Shown piece by piece: positions 9,971-18,368 of a stretch of DNA of 64,000 nt. The DNA lies in NCBI RefSeq assembly GCF_900111015.1, contig NZ_FOFS01000003.1:62001-126000 (forward strand), in the 5' to 3' direction. The stretch is from Solimonas aquatica. Lineage in GTDB: Bacteria > Pseudomonadota > Gammaproteobacteria > Nevskiales > Nevskiaceae. Under the pieces are notes generated by a model, which did no database searches, had not been told where the DNA came from, and was given only the letters and a program-made list of their open reading frames with translations. Numbering within the stretch: the first letter of the stretch is position 1; each line of letters starts with the position of its first letter. A program made the position numbers and the translations under genes.

Positions 9971-10714
9971 ATGGACGCGATACAAGGTTTGAGCCTGCAG
10001 CACTTCCTGAGCCATGCCGACGGCGTGAGCAAGACCATCCTGCTGCTGATGCTGCTGGCCTCGATCAGCAGCTGGTATCTGATCCTCACCAAGGCCTGGG
10101 CCGACTGGCGCTGCCGGCGGCGCAGCGCGAAGTTCCTGGAGTTCTTCTGGAACGCGCCCTCGCTGCGCGAGGTGGCGATTCATCTGGACGATGCGCATCC
10201 GCAGGAGCCGTTCTCGCATCTGGCTTATCACGGCATCGCCGCCAGCCGGCATCACGAGCGCCATGGCGTGAACCGACTCAACGAGGCCGGCTCGGCTTCG
10301 GACTTCGTCACCCGCACCCTGCGCAAGACCATCGACGAGGAAACCGCGAAGATGGAATCCGGGCTCACGGTGCTGGCCTCGGTGGGCTCCACCGCGCCCT
10401 TCGTGGGACTGCTGGGCACGGTCTGGGGCATCTTTCACGCGCTGGTCGCCATCGGTGTTTCCGGCGCCGGCACGCTCGACAAGGTGGCCGGTCCGGTGGG
10501 CGAGGCGCTGATCATGACTGCCATCGGTCTGGCCGTGGCCATCCCCGCCGTGCTGGGCTACAACTTCCTGGTGCGCGCCAATCGCGTCACGCTCTCGCAG
10601 CTGGACGCCTTTGCGCACGATCTGTTCGCCTTCCTGGCCACCGGCGTCAAGATCGATATGCAGCAGCCCGGTGCCCAGGTGGCGCCGCTCAAGAGCGCGG
10701 CGCAGAGGAGCTGA
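9971..10714 (+). CDS. exbB: TonB-system proton channel subunit ExbB
   Basis: A 247-residue MotA/TolQ/ExbB proton-channel protein of the inner membrane. Three transmembrane helices are visible: near the N terminus (TILLLMLLASISSWYLIL), mid-protein (GLTVLASVGSTAPFVGLLGT) and late (ALIMTAIGLAVAIPAVLGYN). The last two contain the family signature (STAPFVGLLGTVWGI). With ExbD it uses proton flow to drive TonB. It starts two bases after the tonB stop and ends two bases before exbD. Confidence 0.95.
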   Translation: MDAIQGLSLQHFLSHADGVSKTILLLMLLASISSWYLILTKAWADWRCRRRSAKFLEFFWNAPSLREVAIHLDDAHPQEPFSHLAYHGIAASRHHERHGVNRLNEAGSASDFVTRTLRKTIDEETAKMESGLTVLASVGSTAPFVGLLGTVWGIFHALVAIGVSGAGTLDKVAGPVGEALIMTAIGLAVAIPAVLGYNFLVRANRVTLSQLDAFAHDLFAFLATGVKIDMQQPGAQVAPLKSAAQRS

Positions 10715-10716
10715 GC

Positions 10717-11142
10717 ATGGCCTTCGGCAGCTTTCATGGCCAGCGCGGCAGCGCGCCGATGGCCGAGATCAATGTCATTCCCCTGGTGGACATCATGCTG
10801 GTGCTGCTGGTGATCTTCATCATCACCGCGCCGCTGCTGACCAATGCCGTGAAGATCGATCTGCCGCGCGCCAGCAGCAATGCCAATATCGGCAAGGTGG
10901 ACAAGGTGCAGCTGTCCATCGATGCCGACGGCCAGCTGTACTGGAATGGCGAGAAGCTGGATCGCGCCCAGCTGCAGCAGCGCCTGCAGGCCGCCGGCGC
11001 GCAGCCGCAGCCACCGGAGCTGCATCTGCACGCCGACCGCAATACCCGTTATGAAATCATCGCCGAGGTGATGAGCGACGCCGCGCAGCGCGGCGTCGCC
11101 AAGCTGGGATTCGTCACCGATCCGCCGGCCGCAGCACCTTGA
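10717..11142 (+). CDS. exbD: TonB-system proton channel subunit ExbD
   Basis: A 141-residue ExbD/TolR protein. The single N-terminal helix (VIPLVDIMLVLLVIFIITAP) carries the essential proton-carrying aspartate at D25, the same position as in E. coli ExbD. A periplasmic domain with the conserved LHLHADRNTRYE region follows. A GGAG ribosome-binding site precedes the ATG. It is coupled to exbB and followed directly by a PepSY membrane protein. Confidence 0.95.
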   Translation: MAFGSFHGQRGSAPMAEINVIPLVDIMLVLLVIFIITAPLLTNAVKIDLPRASSNANIGKVDKVQLSIDADGQLYWNGEKLDRAQLQQRLQAAGAQPQPPELHLHADRNTRYEIIAEVMSDAAQRGVAKLGFVTDPPAAAP

Positions 11143-11165
11143 GCCGCAGTGAAGAGCAAGAACGC

Positions 11166-12329
11166 ATGTTGAGAAAGCTGTGGTTTCAAACGCACTGGTT
11201 GCTGGGGATCAGCGCCGGTCTGGTGCTGGCGATCATGGGCTTGAGCGGCGCGACCCTGGCCTTCGAGGATGAGATCATCGAAGCGCTCAATCCGCAGGTG
11301 CTGAAGGTGCGCCCGCAAGGCCAGCCGCTGCCGGTGTCGGAACTGGCGGCACGGGCGCAGTCCCTGCGTCCGCAGACGCGGCTGCAGGCGCTGACCATAT
11401 TCGCCGATGGGCAGCGTGCCGCGCGCGCCGCTTATGCCGGTCGCGAGCCGCGGCAGCGGCGTGGCGAGCAGCTGTATCTGAATCCTTATGACGGCCGCAT
11501 CACTGGCAGCGAGGCGCAGCTGCGGGGTCATGCCTTCCTGCATTTCGTCGAGGATCTGCATCGGCGTCTGGCCGCCGGCGAGATCGGCAAGGCCATCACC
11601 GGCGCCTGCGTGCTGATTCTGCTGCTGATGGTGAGCACGGGTCTTTACCTGCGCTGGCCGCGCCGGGCGCGCTCCTGGCGCAGCTGGCTGCGTGTCGATG
11701 TGCCCTGGCGTGGCCGCGCCTTCTGGTGGAATCTGCACGCCGTGGCCGGCACCCTGGTGCTGCCGTTTTATCTGCTCTCGGCGGGTACCGGGCTGTTCTG
11801 GTCCTACGACTGGTATCGCGATGCCCTGCAGGCGCTGGCGGGCGAGCCGCGCCAGCCGCGCTCTGCTTTCGGTGGCGAGGGCGGACGTGCCGGCGAACGT
11901 GGCCGCGAGGCCGTGCCGGGCCTGCCGGATCTGCAGCCGGCCTGGACGAGCTTCGTGCAGCAGGTGCCGGACTATCGGCAGGTCTCGCTGAACCTGCCGC
12001 AACGTCCGGGCGAGGCACTGCAGTTCAACTATCTGGACGCCGATGCCGCGCATGAGCGCGCGCAGAGCCGCATCCGGATCGCCGCAGACGGTCGCGTGCT
12101 GGAGCGGCAGGCTTATGCCGGGAAGCGTCTCGGTGGCCAGCTGATCGCCAGCATCTTCCCGCTGCACGCCGGCAGCTTCTTCGGCTGGCCGGGGCGGCTG
12201 CTGATGTTCGCAGCGAGCCTGCTGATGCCGCTGTTCTTCATCAGCGGCTGGGTCTTGTATCTGGAGCGGCGTGGCCGGCAGCGGCGCGCGCAGCAGCGTG
12301 TGGCGGCCGGGGAGGCGCAGCTGGGGTGA
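11166..12329 (+). CDS. PepSY domain-containing membrane protein
   Basis: A 387-residue PepSY-associated membrane protein. Transmembrane helices are seen near the N terminus (QTHWLLGISAGLVLAIMGLSG), around 150-170, around 205-225 and near the C terminus (LLMFAASLLMPLFFISGWVLY). Periplasmic loops include LHRRLAAGEIGKAITG. Such proteins often sit in iron-regulated siderophore operons. Some family members are proposed to take part in reductive iron release from siderophores or to act as flavin/heme-linked reductases, but this is not settled. A TTG at 11139 overlapping the exbD stop is an alternative start; ATG at 11166 follows a GAAGAG and gives the usual N terminus. Confidence 0.85.
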   Translation: MLRKLWFQTHWLLGISAGLVLAIMGLSGATLAFEDEIIEALNPQVLKVRPQGQPLPVSELAARAQSLRPQTRLQALTIFADGQRAARAAYAGREPRQRRGEQLYLNPYDGRITGSEAQLRGHAFLHFVEDLHRRLAAGEIGKAITGACVLILLLMVSTGLYLRWPRRARSWRSWLRVDVPWRGRAFWWNLHAVAGTLVLPFYLLSAGTGLFWSYDWYRDALQALAGEPRQPRSAFGGEGGRAGERGREAVPGLPDLQPAWTSFVQQVPDYRQVSLNLPQRPGEALQFNYLDADAAHERAQSRIRIAADGRVLERQAYAGKRLGGQLIASIFPLHAGSFFGWPGRLLMFAASLLMPLFFISGWVLYLERRGRQRRAQQRVAAGEAQLG

Positions 12330-12351
12330 GGATTCAAGCGTGCGGATGCTG

Positions 12352-12634
12352 TCGGTGGCCAGCCTGAAAGATGACATCGAGCCATCACAGCGTGTTCTTG
12401 GGCTTTGCTGTGGCCATCCATGGCGGGGCCTCTTCTCCTGATTGACCCCCGGCCCGGCCATCCATGGCCGGGCGTTCGCAAAAAATGATGACATTGAGTC
12501 ATCACTGAACTGATTTATGCCTTAAGGGGCGCCGTCCATGTCGGGACTGTACCGCTGGAACGACCCCCGGTCTGGCCCTCCATGACCAGCCTGAAAAAAA
12601 GAAAAGATGACATTGAGTCATCTTTTCTTTTTTT
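12352..12634. repeat. diverged tandem repeat, about 118-bp unit
   Basis: This gene-free stretch of about 300 bases holds roughly two and a half diverged copies of one unit. The marker GATGACATTGAGTCATC, itself an inverted repeat, occurs at 12370-12386 (one arm mismatch), 12487-12503 and 12606-12622, so spacing is 117 and 119 bases. Between them recurs a second motif, CCCGGCCATCCATGGCCGGG at 12453-12472, with relatives near 12410-12427 and 12570-12592; two copies follow GACCCCCGG. No coding potential was seen. The third copy has become, or carries, the terminator. Confidence 0.6.
12594..12634. terminator. bidirectional Rho-independent terminator
   Basis: Perfect 18-bp arms, A-rich on the left (12594-12611) and T-rich on the right (12617-12634), surround the loop ATTGA. 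The stem core is GATGAC/GTCATC with AAAAGAAA/TTTCTTTT extensions, so a U-run forms in both directions. It can end the rightward iron operon and the leftward hinT transcript. Its right end overlaps the hinT stop codon. Confidence 0.85.
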
Positions 12635-12975
12635 CACCCCGGTGGCCATTTCAGGGGGCGGCCGGCGAGGATGTGCAGATGCAGATGGAACACGCTCTGG
12701 CCAGCGCCGGCGCCGTTGTTGACCACCAAGCGGAAGGCTTCGCCGTAGCCGGCGGCTTCGGCGATCTTCGGCGCGGTGAGCAGCAGATGCCCGAACAGGG
12801 CCTGATCCTCGACCGTGGCGTCGCAGAGGCGCGGGATGGGCTTGCGCGGCACCAGCTGCACGTGCAGCGGCGCCTGCGGATGGATGTCCTTGAAGGCCAC
12901 GCACAGCGCGTCTTCGTAGACGATGTCGGCCGGTATCTCGCGGTCGCAGATTTTCTCGAACAGGGTCTTGGCCAT
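12634..12975 (-). CDS. hinT: HIT family nucleoside-phosphoramidase-like protein
   Basis: A 113-residue histidine-triad protein of the HINT branch, which hydrolyses nucleoside phosphoramidates such as adenylated lysine. The fold is complete, from LFEKICDREIPADIVYED to the catalytic HLHLHIL triad and the terminal GRPL typical of HinT. The ATG at 12975 is chosen; an ATG three codons upstream (12984) is possible. It diverges from msbA with about 60 bases between them and ends in the bidirectional terminator. Confidence 0.93.
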   Translation of the reverse strand: MAKTLFEKICDREIPADIVYEDALCVAFKDIHPQAPLHVQLVPRKPIPRLCDATVEDQALFGHLLLTAPKIAEAAGYGEAFRLVVNNGAGAGQSVFHLHLHILAGRPLKWPPG

Positions 12976-13042
12976 GGCACTCATGCCGTGATGCGAAAGA
13001 GCGCATCTTGATAGCATACCGCCGCCCGCACAAGCGACCCTC

Positions 13043-14833
13043 ATGACAAAACCGGTTTCTCCCAGCCCCGCCGCCAGCGCGCCGGCCGAACAAGGCGCCT
13101 GGCCCACGTATCGGCGCCTGCTCGCTTACTCCCTGCCGCACTGGCCGATCATGCTGGTGTCGATGCTGGCGACCGTGGCCTTCGCCGGCGTGGACACCGC
13201 CTTCGCGGCGCTGATCAAGCCGCTGCTGGATCGCGCCTTCGTGGAGCAGAACCAGACCTACATCCGCCTGATTCCGGTCTACATCATCGGCCTGTTCATC
13301 CTGCGCGGCCTGTCCTTCTTCATCTCCACCTACGGCATGGCCTATGTGGCGCGGCGCGTGGTCAAGGACATGCGCCAGCGGGTGTTCGAAAAGCTGATGA
13401 AGCTGCCGGCGCGCTATTTCGACCGCATCAATTCCTCGCAGATGGTCTCGCAGCTGACCTACTTCGTGGAGCAGATCGCCGATGCCACCACCACGGTGCT
13501 GACCAGCACCCTGAAGGACTCGCTGTCGATCATCTTCTACATCAGCTACATGTTCTATCTGAACTGGCAGCTGAGCGCGTTCGTGTTTGTGGTGGCGCCA
13601 CCCATCGCGCTGATCATCCGCTATGTCACGGGCCGCTTCCGGCGCATCAGCAAGCGTATCCAGGACAGCATCACCGGCGTGACCGAGGCGGTGGACGAAG
13701 CCGTGCTCGGCCAGCGTGTGGTGAAGATCTACAACAGCCAGGCGTATGAGAGCGAGCAGTTCGAACGCGTCAACGAGGCCAATCGCTGGTTGAGCATGAA
13801 GATCGTGGCGACGCGCGCCAGCAGCGTGGCGCTGATCCAGTTCATCGCCGCCTGGGCCGTGGCCGCCATCGTCTACTTCGCCACCCAGCCGCATATGCTG
13901 GAGGTGATGACGCCGGGCACCTTCGCGGCTTTCATGCTGGCCATGCTCTCGCTGCTCAATCCGTTCAAGAACATGGGCGGTGTCAACGAGAAGCTGCAGC
14001 GTGGCATCACCGCCGGCATGGAGCTGTTCAAGCTGCTGGATGAGCAGGCCGAAGCGGATGAAGGCCAGCGCAGCCTGAGTCGCGCGCGCGGCGCCATCGA
14101 ATTCCGTGCCGTGCATTTCACCTATCCCGGACAGGAGCGCGCAGCGCTGCGCGGCATCGACCTGAAGATCGAGCCGGGCCAGCGCGTGGCCTTCGTCGGC
14201 AAGTCGGGCAGCGGCAAGTCCACCTTGCTCGCGCTGCTGCCGCGTTTCTACGATCTGAGCCAGGGCGAGATCCTGCTGGACGGCCATCCGCTGGCCGAGT
14301 ACCGCCTGCATGATCTGCGCGCGCAGTTTTCCCTGGTGGATCAGCAGCTGCGTCTGTTCAACAAGACCGTAGCCGAGAACATCGCCTACGGCGTGCAGCC
14401 GGCGCCGGACGCCGCGCGCATCGAGGATGCGGCGCGGCGCGCGCATGCCATGGAGTTCATCGAGCGTCTCGACCGGGGCATGGCCGCCGAAGTGGGGCAG
14501 AACGGCGCGCGCCTGTCCGGCGGTCAGCGTCAGCGTCTGGCCATCGCGCGGGCCCTGCTCAAGGACGCGCCGATCCTGATTCTCGACGAGGCCACTTCGG
14601 CGCTGGACACCGAGTCGGAGCGCGTGATCCAGGCCGCCGTGGATGAACTGGCGCAGGGCCGGACCACGCTGGTGATTGCGCATCGCCTGTCCACCGTCCA
14701 GAACGCCGATCTGATCGTGGTGATGGACGAGGGCCGCATCGTCGAGCGCGGTACGCACGATCAGCTGTTGGCGCAGGACGGCGTCTACGCCGCGCTGTAC
14801 CGCATGCAGTTCAAGGACGAGCCGGCGGCATGA
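13043..14833 (+). CDS. msbA: lipid A export ATP-binding/permease protein MsbA
   Basis: A 596-residue homodimeric ABC flippase of the inner membrane that moves core-lipid A to the periplasmic leaflet. The N-terminal membrane domain has about six helices (residues 30-320). The nucleotide-binding domain has Walker A GKSGSGKST, signature LSGGQRQR, Walker B ILILDEATS and the H-loop IAHRLST. It overlaps lpxK by ATGA, the standard gammaproteobacterial msbA-lpxK pair. Confidence 0.96.
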   Translation: MTKPVSPSPAASAPAEQGAWPTYRRLLAYSLPHWPIMLVSMLATVAFAGVDTAFAALIKPLLDRAFVEQNQTYIRLIPVYIIGLFILRGLSFFISTYGMAYVARRVVKDMRQRVFEKLMKLPARYFDRINSSQMVSQLTYFVEQIADATTTVLTSTLKDSLSIIFYISYMFYLNWQLSAFVFVVAPPIALIIRYVTGRFRRISKRIQDSITGVTEAVDEAVLGQRVVKIYNSQAYESEQFERVNEANRWLSMKIVATRASSVALIQFIAAWAVAAIVYFATQPHMLEVMTPGTFAAFMLAMLSLLNPFKNMGGVNEKLQRGITAGMELFKLLDEQAEADEGQRSLSRARGAIEFRAVHFTYPGQERAALRGIDLKIEPGQRVAFVGKSGSGKSTLLALLPRFYDLSQGEILLDGHPLAEYRLHDLRAQFSLVDQQLRLFNKTVAENIAYGVQPAPDAARIEDAARRAHAMEFIERLDRGMAAEVGQNGARLSGGQRQRLAIARALLKDAPILILDEATSALDTESERVIQAAVDELAQGRTTLVIAHRLSTVQNADLIVVMDEGRIVERGTHDQLLAQDGVYAALYRMQFKDEPAA

Positions 14834-15837
14834 GCCTGCCCGGCAGCGCCTGGCTGCAGCGGCGCTGGTACGGCCAGACGCCGATTGCCTGGCTGCAGCT
14901 GCTGGCGGCGGTGTATGGCCGGATCGCGCAGCGCCGTCGTGCGCGTCTGCAGGCACGGGCGCCGCGCCTGCCGCTGCCGGTGATCGTGGTCGGCAATATC
15001 AGCGTCGGCGGCACCGGCAAGACGCCGCTGGTGATTGCGCTGGTGGAGCGTCTGCGCGCCTGGGGCTGGCGGCCGGGCGTGGTGAGCCGCGGTTACGGCG
15101 CGCGCGCGCCGCACTATCCCTACGCGGTGCGTGCCGACAGCGATGCCGCGCACTGCGGTGACGAGCCCTTGCTGATTGTGCAGCGCTGCGATGTACCGCT
15201 GATGGTGGCACCGGATCGTGTCGCGGCGGCGCGACAGCTGATCGACAGTGGCGCGGTGGACATCCTCATCGCCGACGATGGTCTGCAGCATTACCACCTG
15301 GCGCGCGATATCGAGATTGGCGTGGTGGATGGCGCGCGCGGCCTGGGCAATCGCGCCCTGCTGCCATCAGGCCCCCTGCGTGAGCCACCCTCGCGTCTGC
15401 GCGAGCTGGACCTGGTGGTGGTCAATGGCGGACATTGGCGCGAGCCGGGGCTGTTGCCCGGCGCGCAGCTGTTCGACATGCAGCTGGCGCTTGGCGAGGC
15501 GCGACCGCTGGCCGGTGGTGCTCCGCGTGCGCTGCACGAGTTTGCCGGGCGGCGCGTGCATGCGGTGGCCGGTATCGGGCATCCGCCGCGCTTCTTCGCG
15601 GCGCTGCGTGCGCAGGGCTTGCAGCTGCAGGAGCATGCTTTTGCCGACCATCATCGCTTCCGGCCTGAGGATCTGGCATTTGCGGACGATGCGCCGGTGC
15701 TGATGACCGAGAAGGACGCCGTGAAATGCCGCGCCTTTGCCGATGCGCGCCTCTGGAGTGTGCCGGTCAGCGCCAGACTGGACGCGGCTTTTGATGCGCG
15801 TATGCGAGAATGCCTGTCCCGTTTTGCGAAAGCCTGA
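14830..15837 (+). CDS. lpxK: tetraacyldisaccharide 4'-kinase
   Basis: A 335-residue LpxK, the inner-membrane-associated kinase that phosphorylates the 4' position of the lipid A disaccharide. An N-terminal hydrophobic helix ([12 protein letters not shown]) precedes the P-loop [14 protein letters not shown], and IADDGLQHY is the expected catalytic/magnesium segment. Length is typical. It overlaps msbA by four bases and is followed seven bases later by the Trm112-like gene. Confidence 0.96.
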   Translation: MSLPGSAWLQRRWYGQTPIAWLQLLAAVYGRIAQRRRARLQARAPRLPLPVIVVGNISVGGTGKTPLVIALVERLRAWGWRPGVVSRGYGARAPHYPYAVRADSDAAHCGDEPLLIVQRCDVPLMVAPDRVAAARQLIDSGAVDILIADDGLQHYHLARDIEIGVVDGARGLGNRALLPSGPLREPPSRLRELDLVVVNGGHWREPGLLPGAQLFDMQLALGEARPLAGGAPRALHEFAGRRVHAVAGIGHPPRFFAALRAQGLQLQEHAFADHHRFRPEDLAFADDAPVLMTEKDAVKCRAFADARLWSVPVSARLDAAFDARMRECLSRFAKA

Positions 15838-15844
15838 ACTCACG

Positions 15845-16027
15845 ATGGACAAACGTCTGCTGGAAATCCTGGTCTGCCCGGTCACCAAGGCGCCGCTGGA
15901 ATGGCACGCCGAGCGCCAGGAGCTGTGGTGCCGTGCCTCCCGTCTGGCCTATCCGGTGCGCGATGGTGTGCCGGTGATGCTGGAGGACGAGGCGCGCACG
16001 CTCAGCGACGAGGAACTGCAGCAGTGA
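15845..16027 (+). CDS. Trm112 family protein (YcaR-like)
   Basis: A 60-residue Trm112/YcaR-like protein. The family core [16 protein letters not shown] and the C-terminal [18 protein letters not shown] are present. As in many bacterial members, only one cysteine of the presumed first zinc pair remains (ICVCP-type motif reduced to VCPV), with one more in LWCRA. Bacterial Trm112-like proteins commonly sit between lpxK and kdsB and may activate methyltransferases; the role here is not established. It overlaps kdsB (GTGA). Confidence 0.9.
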   Translation: MDKRLLEILVCPVTKAPLEWHAERQELWCRASRLAYPVRDGVPVMLEDEARTLSDEELQQ

Positions 16028-16794
16028 GCGCCACGCCGGCCTTCAAGATCGTCATCCCCGCGCGCCTGGGCTCCACGCGCCTGCCGCGCAAGGTGCTGCG
16101 CGAGATCGCCGGCAAGAGCGTGGTGCAGCATGTCTGGGAGTCGGCGCGTCGCGCCGGTGCCGAAGAGGTGGTGATCGCCACCGATTCCGATGAAGTGCTG
16201 CAGGCCTGTCGCGCCTTCGGCGCCGATGTACGGCTCACGGCCACCACGCACAACTCCGGGACCGATCGCGCCAACCAGATTGCGCGCGAGGCCGGCTGGG
16301 CGGCTTCCACCATCGTGGTCAATCTGCAGGGCGATGAACCCCTGATGCCGCCGGCGGTGCTGCGTCAGGCCGCCAGTCTGCTGGCCGAGGATCCGCAGGC
16401 CGATATCGCCTCGCTGTGTCATGAAGTGCACAGTCTGGAGGAATGGCTCAATCCCAACGTGGTCAAGCTGGTCATGGACCGGCGTGGCTATGCGCTCTAT
16501 TTCTCGCGCGCGCCGATCCCCTGGCGTCGCGATGGCGCGACACGCGAGCACCCTCAGCTGCCGCAGGGCCTGGCCTACCGCCACATCGGTCTGTACGCCT
16601 ACCGTGTCTCGGCGCTGGCCGAGTTCAGCGCGCTGCCGCCGGCGCCGCTGGAAGACTGCGAGGCGCTCGAACAACTGCGCGCGCTGACCCACGGCCTGCG
16701 CATTCGCATGGGTATGGTGGACAGGCCGCCGCCACGCGGCATCGATACGGAAGAAGATCTGCAGGCGGTTGCACGCTTGCTGGGTGGCTCTTAA
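16024..16794 (+). CDS. kdsB: 3-deoxy-manno-octulosonate cytidylyltransferase
   Basis: A 256-residue KdsB, the cytoplasmic enzyme making CMP-Kdo from CTP and Kdo. The nucleotidyltransferase signature [16 protein letters not shown] is at the N terminus, then [11 protein letters not shown] and [10 protein letters not shown]. The GTG start overlaps the Trm112-like stop. It closes the lipid A block and lies just upstream of kpsS. It can thus supply CMP-Kdo for both the LPS inner core and the capsule's Kdo linker. Confidence 0.95.
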   Translation: MSATPAFKIVIPARLGSTRLPRKVLREIAGKSVVQHVWESARRAGAEEVVIATDSDEVLQACRAFGADVRLTATTHNSGTDRANQIAREAGWAASTIVVNLQGDEPLMPPAVLRQAASLLAEDPQADIASLCHEVHSLEEWLNPNVVKLVMDRRGYALYFSRAPIPWRRDGATREHPQLPQGLAYRHIGLYAYRVSALAEFSALPPAPLEDCEALEQLRALTHGLRIRMGMVDRPPPRGIDTEEDLQAVARLLGGS

Positions 16795-16868
16795 AGTCGC
16801 GCTGGGGCGTGCTCAGGCGCGCGGTTTCAATCCACGCATGCAGCCAGAGCTTGTGACAGGGCGCTCGG

Positions 16869-16897
16869 TTGCACACTTCTTGCGTCGGTCATACTGA
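16869..16897 (+). promoter_or_regulatory. possible sigma-70-type promoter for the kpsS arm
   Basis: TTGCAC (16869-16874) and TACTGA (16892-16897) are separated by 17 bases in the 209-base gap between kdsB and kpsS. Both hexamers are imperfect. The position suits transcription of the rightward capsule arm starting at kpsS (17004). This is a prediction only. Confidence 0.3.
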
Positions 16898-17003
16898 TGA
16901 TGACATCCGCGTTCCTGATGCCAACCGAAGCACCGCACTGTCCGCCTGGGGGGCGGCGGTGTGCCGAGGTCGCGGATCATCGCTCTTCAGGGGAATCGCC
17001 TTA

Positions 17004-18368
17004 ATGGCTTTGGGTATACGCGACGCTGCCATAGCGCAGATCACTGCGCCTGCCGAACGGCGCCGGTATCTGTTCCTGCAGGGACCGATCGGGCCGTTTT
17101 TCGGCGAGCTGGCGCAGGCCATGCTGGCCTTGGGCCACCAGGTTCACCGAATCAATTTCAATGGTGGCGACCGTCTGATCTGGCGTCTGCCGGGTGCGGT
17201 GAGCTTCACGTCTCCGGGCTCGGTCTGGCCGGCTTTTCTGGCCGAACGGCTGGACGAGTGGCAGATCAGCGACATCGTGCTGTTTGGCGACTGCCGGCCG
17301 CTGCATCGCGAAGCGATCCGTCAGGCGCGTGGCCGCGGCATCGCCGTGCACGTGTTCGAGGAAGGCTATCTGCGGCCCAACTGGATCACCATGGAACTGG
17401 GCGGCGTCAACCGTCATTCCTCGCTGCCCAAGAGTCCCTTGTGGTTTCGTGATGCCGCTTCCAGCCTGCCGGCCTGGGATGAGGGCCGGCCGGTGCCGCG
17501 CAGTTTTTTCAGCCGCGCCATCTGGGATATCGCCCACAACATCGGCGTGCTGCTGTACCGCTGGCGCTATCCACACTTCCGCACGCATCGGCCCTGGCCG
17601 GCGGCGGCGGAATACAAGGCCGGCGCCAGGCGCTTCCTGTTACGGCCGCTGGCGCGCAAGCGTTCGGCGCGAATGGCGCAGCGGGTGCGCGAGTTGCAGC
17701 AGCCGTATTTTCTCTTTCCGCTGCAGCTGGAAGCGGATTCGCAGATCCGCTTCCATTCCTCGTTCGGCAGCATGGCGCCGGCCATCGAACAGGTGATCGC
17801 TTCCTTTGCACGTTGCGCCCCGGCCGAGGCGATGCTGGTGGTCAGCGAACATCCCCTGGACACCGGCGTGGTGAATCAGCGCGAAGTCACGCAAGCGGCC
17901 GCGCAGCGCGCCGGGGTGAGCCAGCGCATCATTTATCTGGAATGCGGCACGCCCATGGATCTGATCCAGAAAGCGCGTGGCATGGTGACCGTGAACAGCA
18001 CCGTGGGCATCCAGGCACTGGCGATGGGTGTGCCGGTGAAGACCCTGGGCGAGGCCATCTACGACATGCCCCAGCTCAGCGATCAGCGGCAGCTCGACGA
18101 TTTCTGGCCCCAGCCGCAGGCACCGGACAGCGAAACCTTTGCCGCGTTTCGCCAGGTGGTGGGGCAGGCGACCCAGCTCAATGGCAGCTTCTTCTGCTTT
18201 AAGGGCCGACGCCTGGCGGTGGCGGCGGCTGCCGCCAAGCTCAATTCGCCTTACGCACCCTCGCTGTATGGTCCGCAGCTCAATCTGGCCACGCAGGCCA
18301 ACGCGGCTGCCGAGCCCGCGCCGTTTGGCACGGACGATCTGCTGGGAATACTGCGGACCGGCACGTGA
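17004..18368 (+). CDS. kpsS: capsule polysaccharide export/Kdo-linker protein KpsS
   Basis: A 454-residue KpsS-family protein. KpsS adds the first beta-Kdo residue to phosphatidylglycerol-type lipid in ABC-dependent capsule assembly, at the cytoplasmic face of the membrane. Recognisable parts are FLQGPIGPFFGELAQAML near the start, VHVFEEGYLRPNWITMELGG, the YFLFPLQLEADSQIRFHSSF segment and the VTVNSTVGIQALAMGVPVK nucleotide-binding loop. The ATG at 17004 follows an AGGGGA ribosome-binding site. Its stop overlaps the GTG of an LTA-synthase-like gene, linking the lipid-acceptor step to that enzyme. Confidence 0.92.
   Translation: MALGIRDAAIAQITAPAERRRYLFLQGPIGPFFGELAQAMLALGHQVHRINFNGGDRLIWRLPGAVSFTSPGSVWPAFLAERLDEWQISDIVLFGDCRPLHREAIRQARGRGIAVHVFEEGYLRPNWITMELGGVNRHSSLPKSPLWFRDAASSLPAWDEGRPVPRSFFSRAIWDIAHNIGVLLYRWRYPHFRTHRPWPAAAEYKAGARRFLLRPLARKRSARMAQRVRELQQPYFLFPLQLEADSQIRFHSSFGSMAPAIEQVIASFARCAPAEAMLVVSEHPLDTGVVNQREVTQAAAQRAGVSQRIIYLECGTPMDLIQKARGMVTVNSTVGIQALAMGVPVKTLGEAIYDMPQLSDQRQLDDFWPQPQAPDSETFAAFRQVVGQATQLNGSFFCFKGRRLAVAAAAAKLNSPYAPSLYGPQLNLATQANAAAEPAPFGTDDLLGILRTGT

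Noticed and set aside
12515-14956. Leftward open frame of over 800 codons across msbA and hinT
   Set aside because: Antisense shadow of msbA; composition is GC-skew driven. Only the short HIT protein in the other leftward frame is real.
16823-16837. GTTTCAATCCACGC, similar to the end of a type I-C CRISPR repeat
   Set aside because: Only one copy was seen, with no regularly spaced repeats and no cas genes in the window, so chance or a solitary remnant is more likely than an array.
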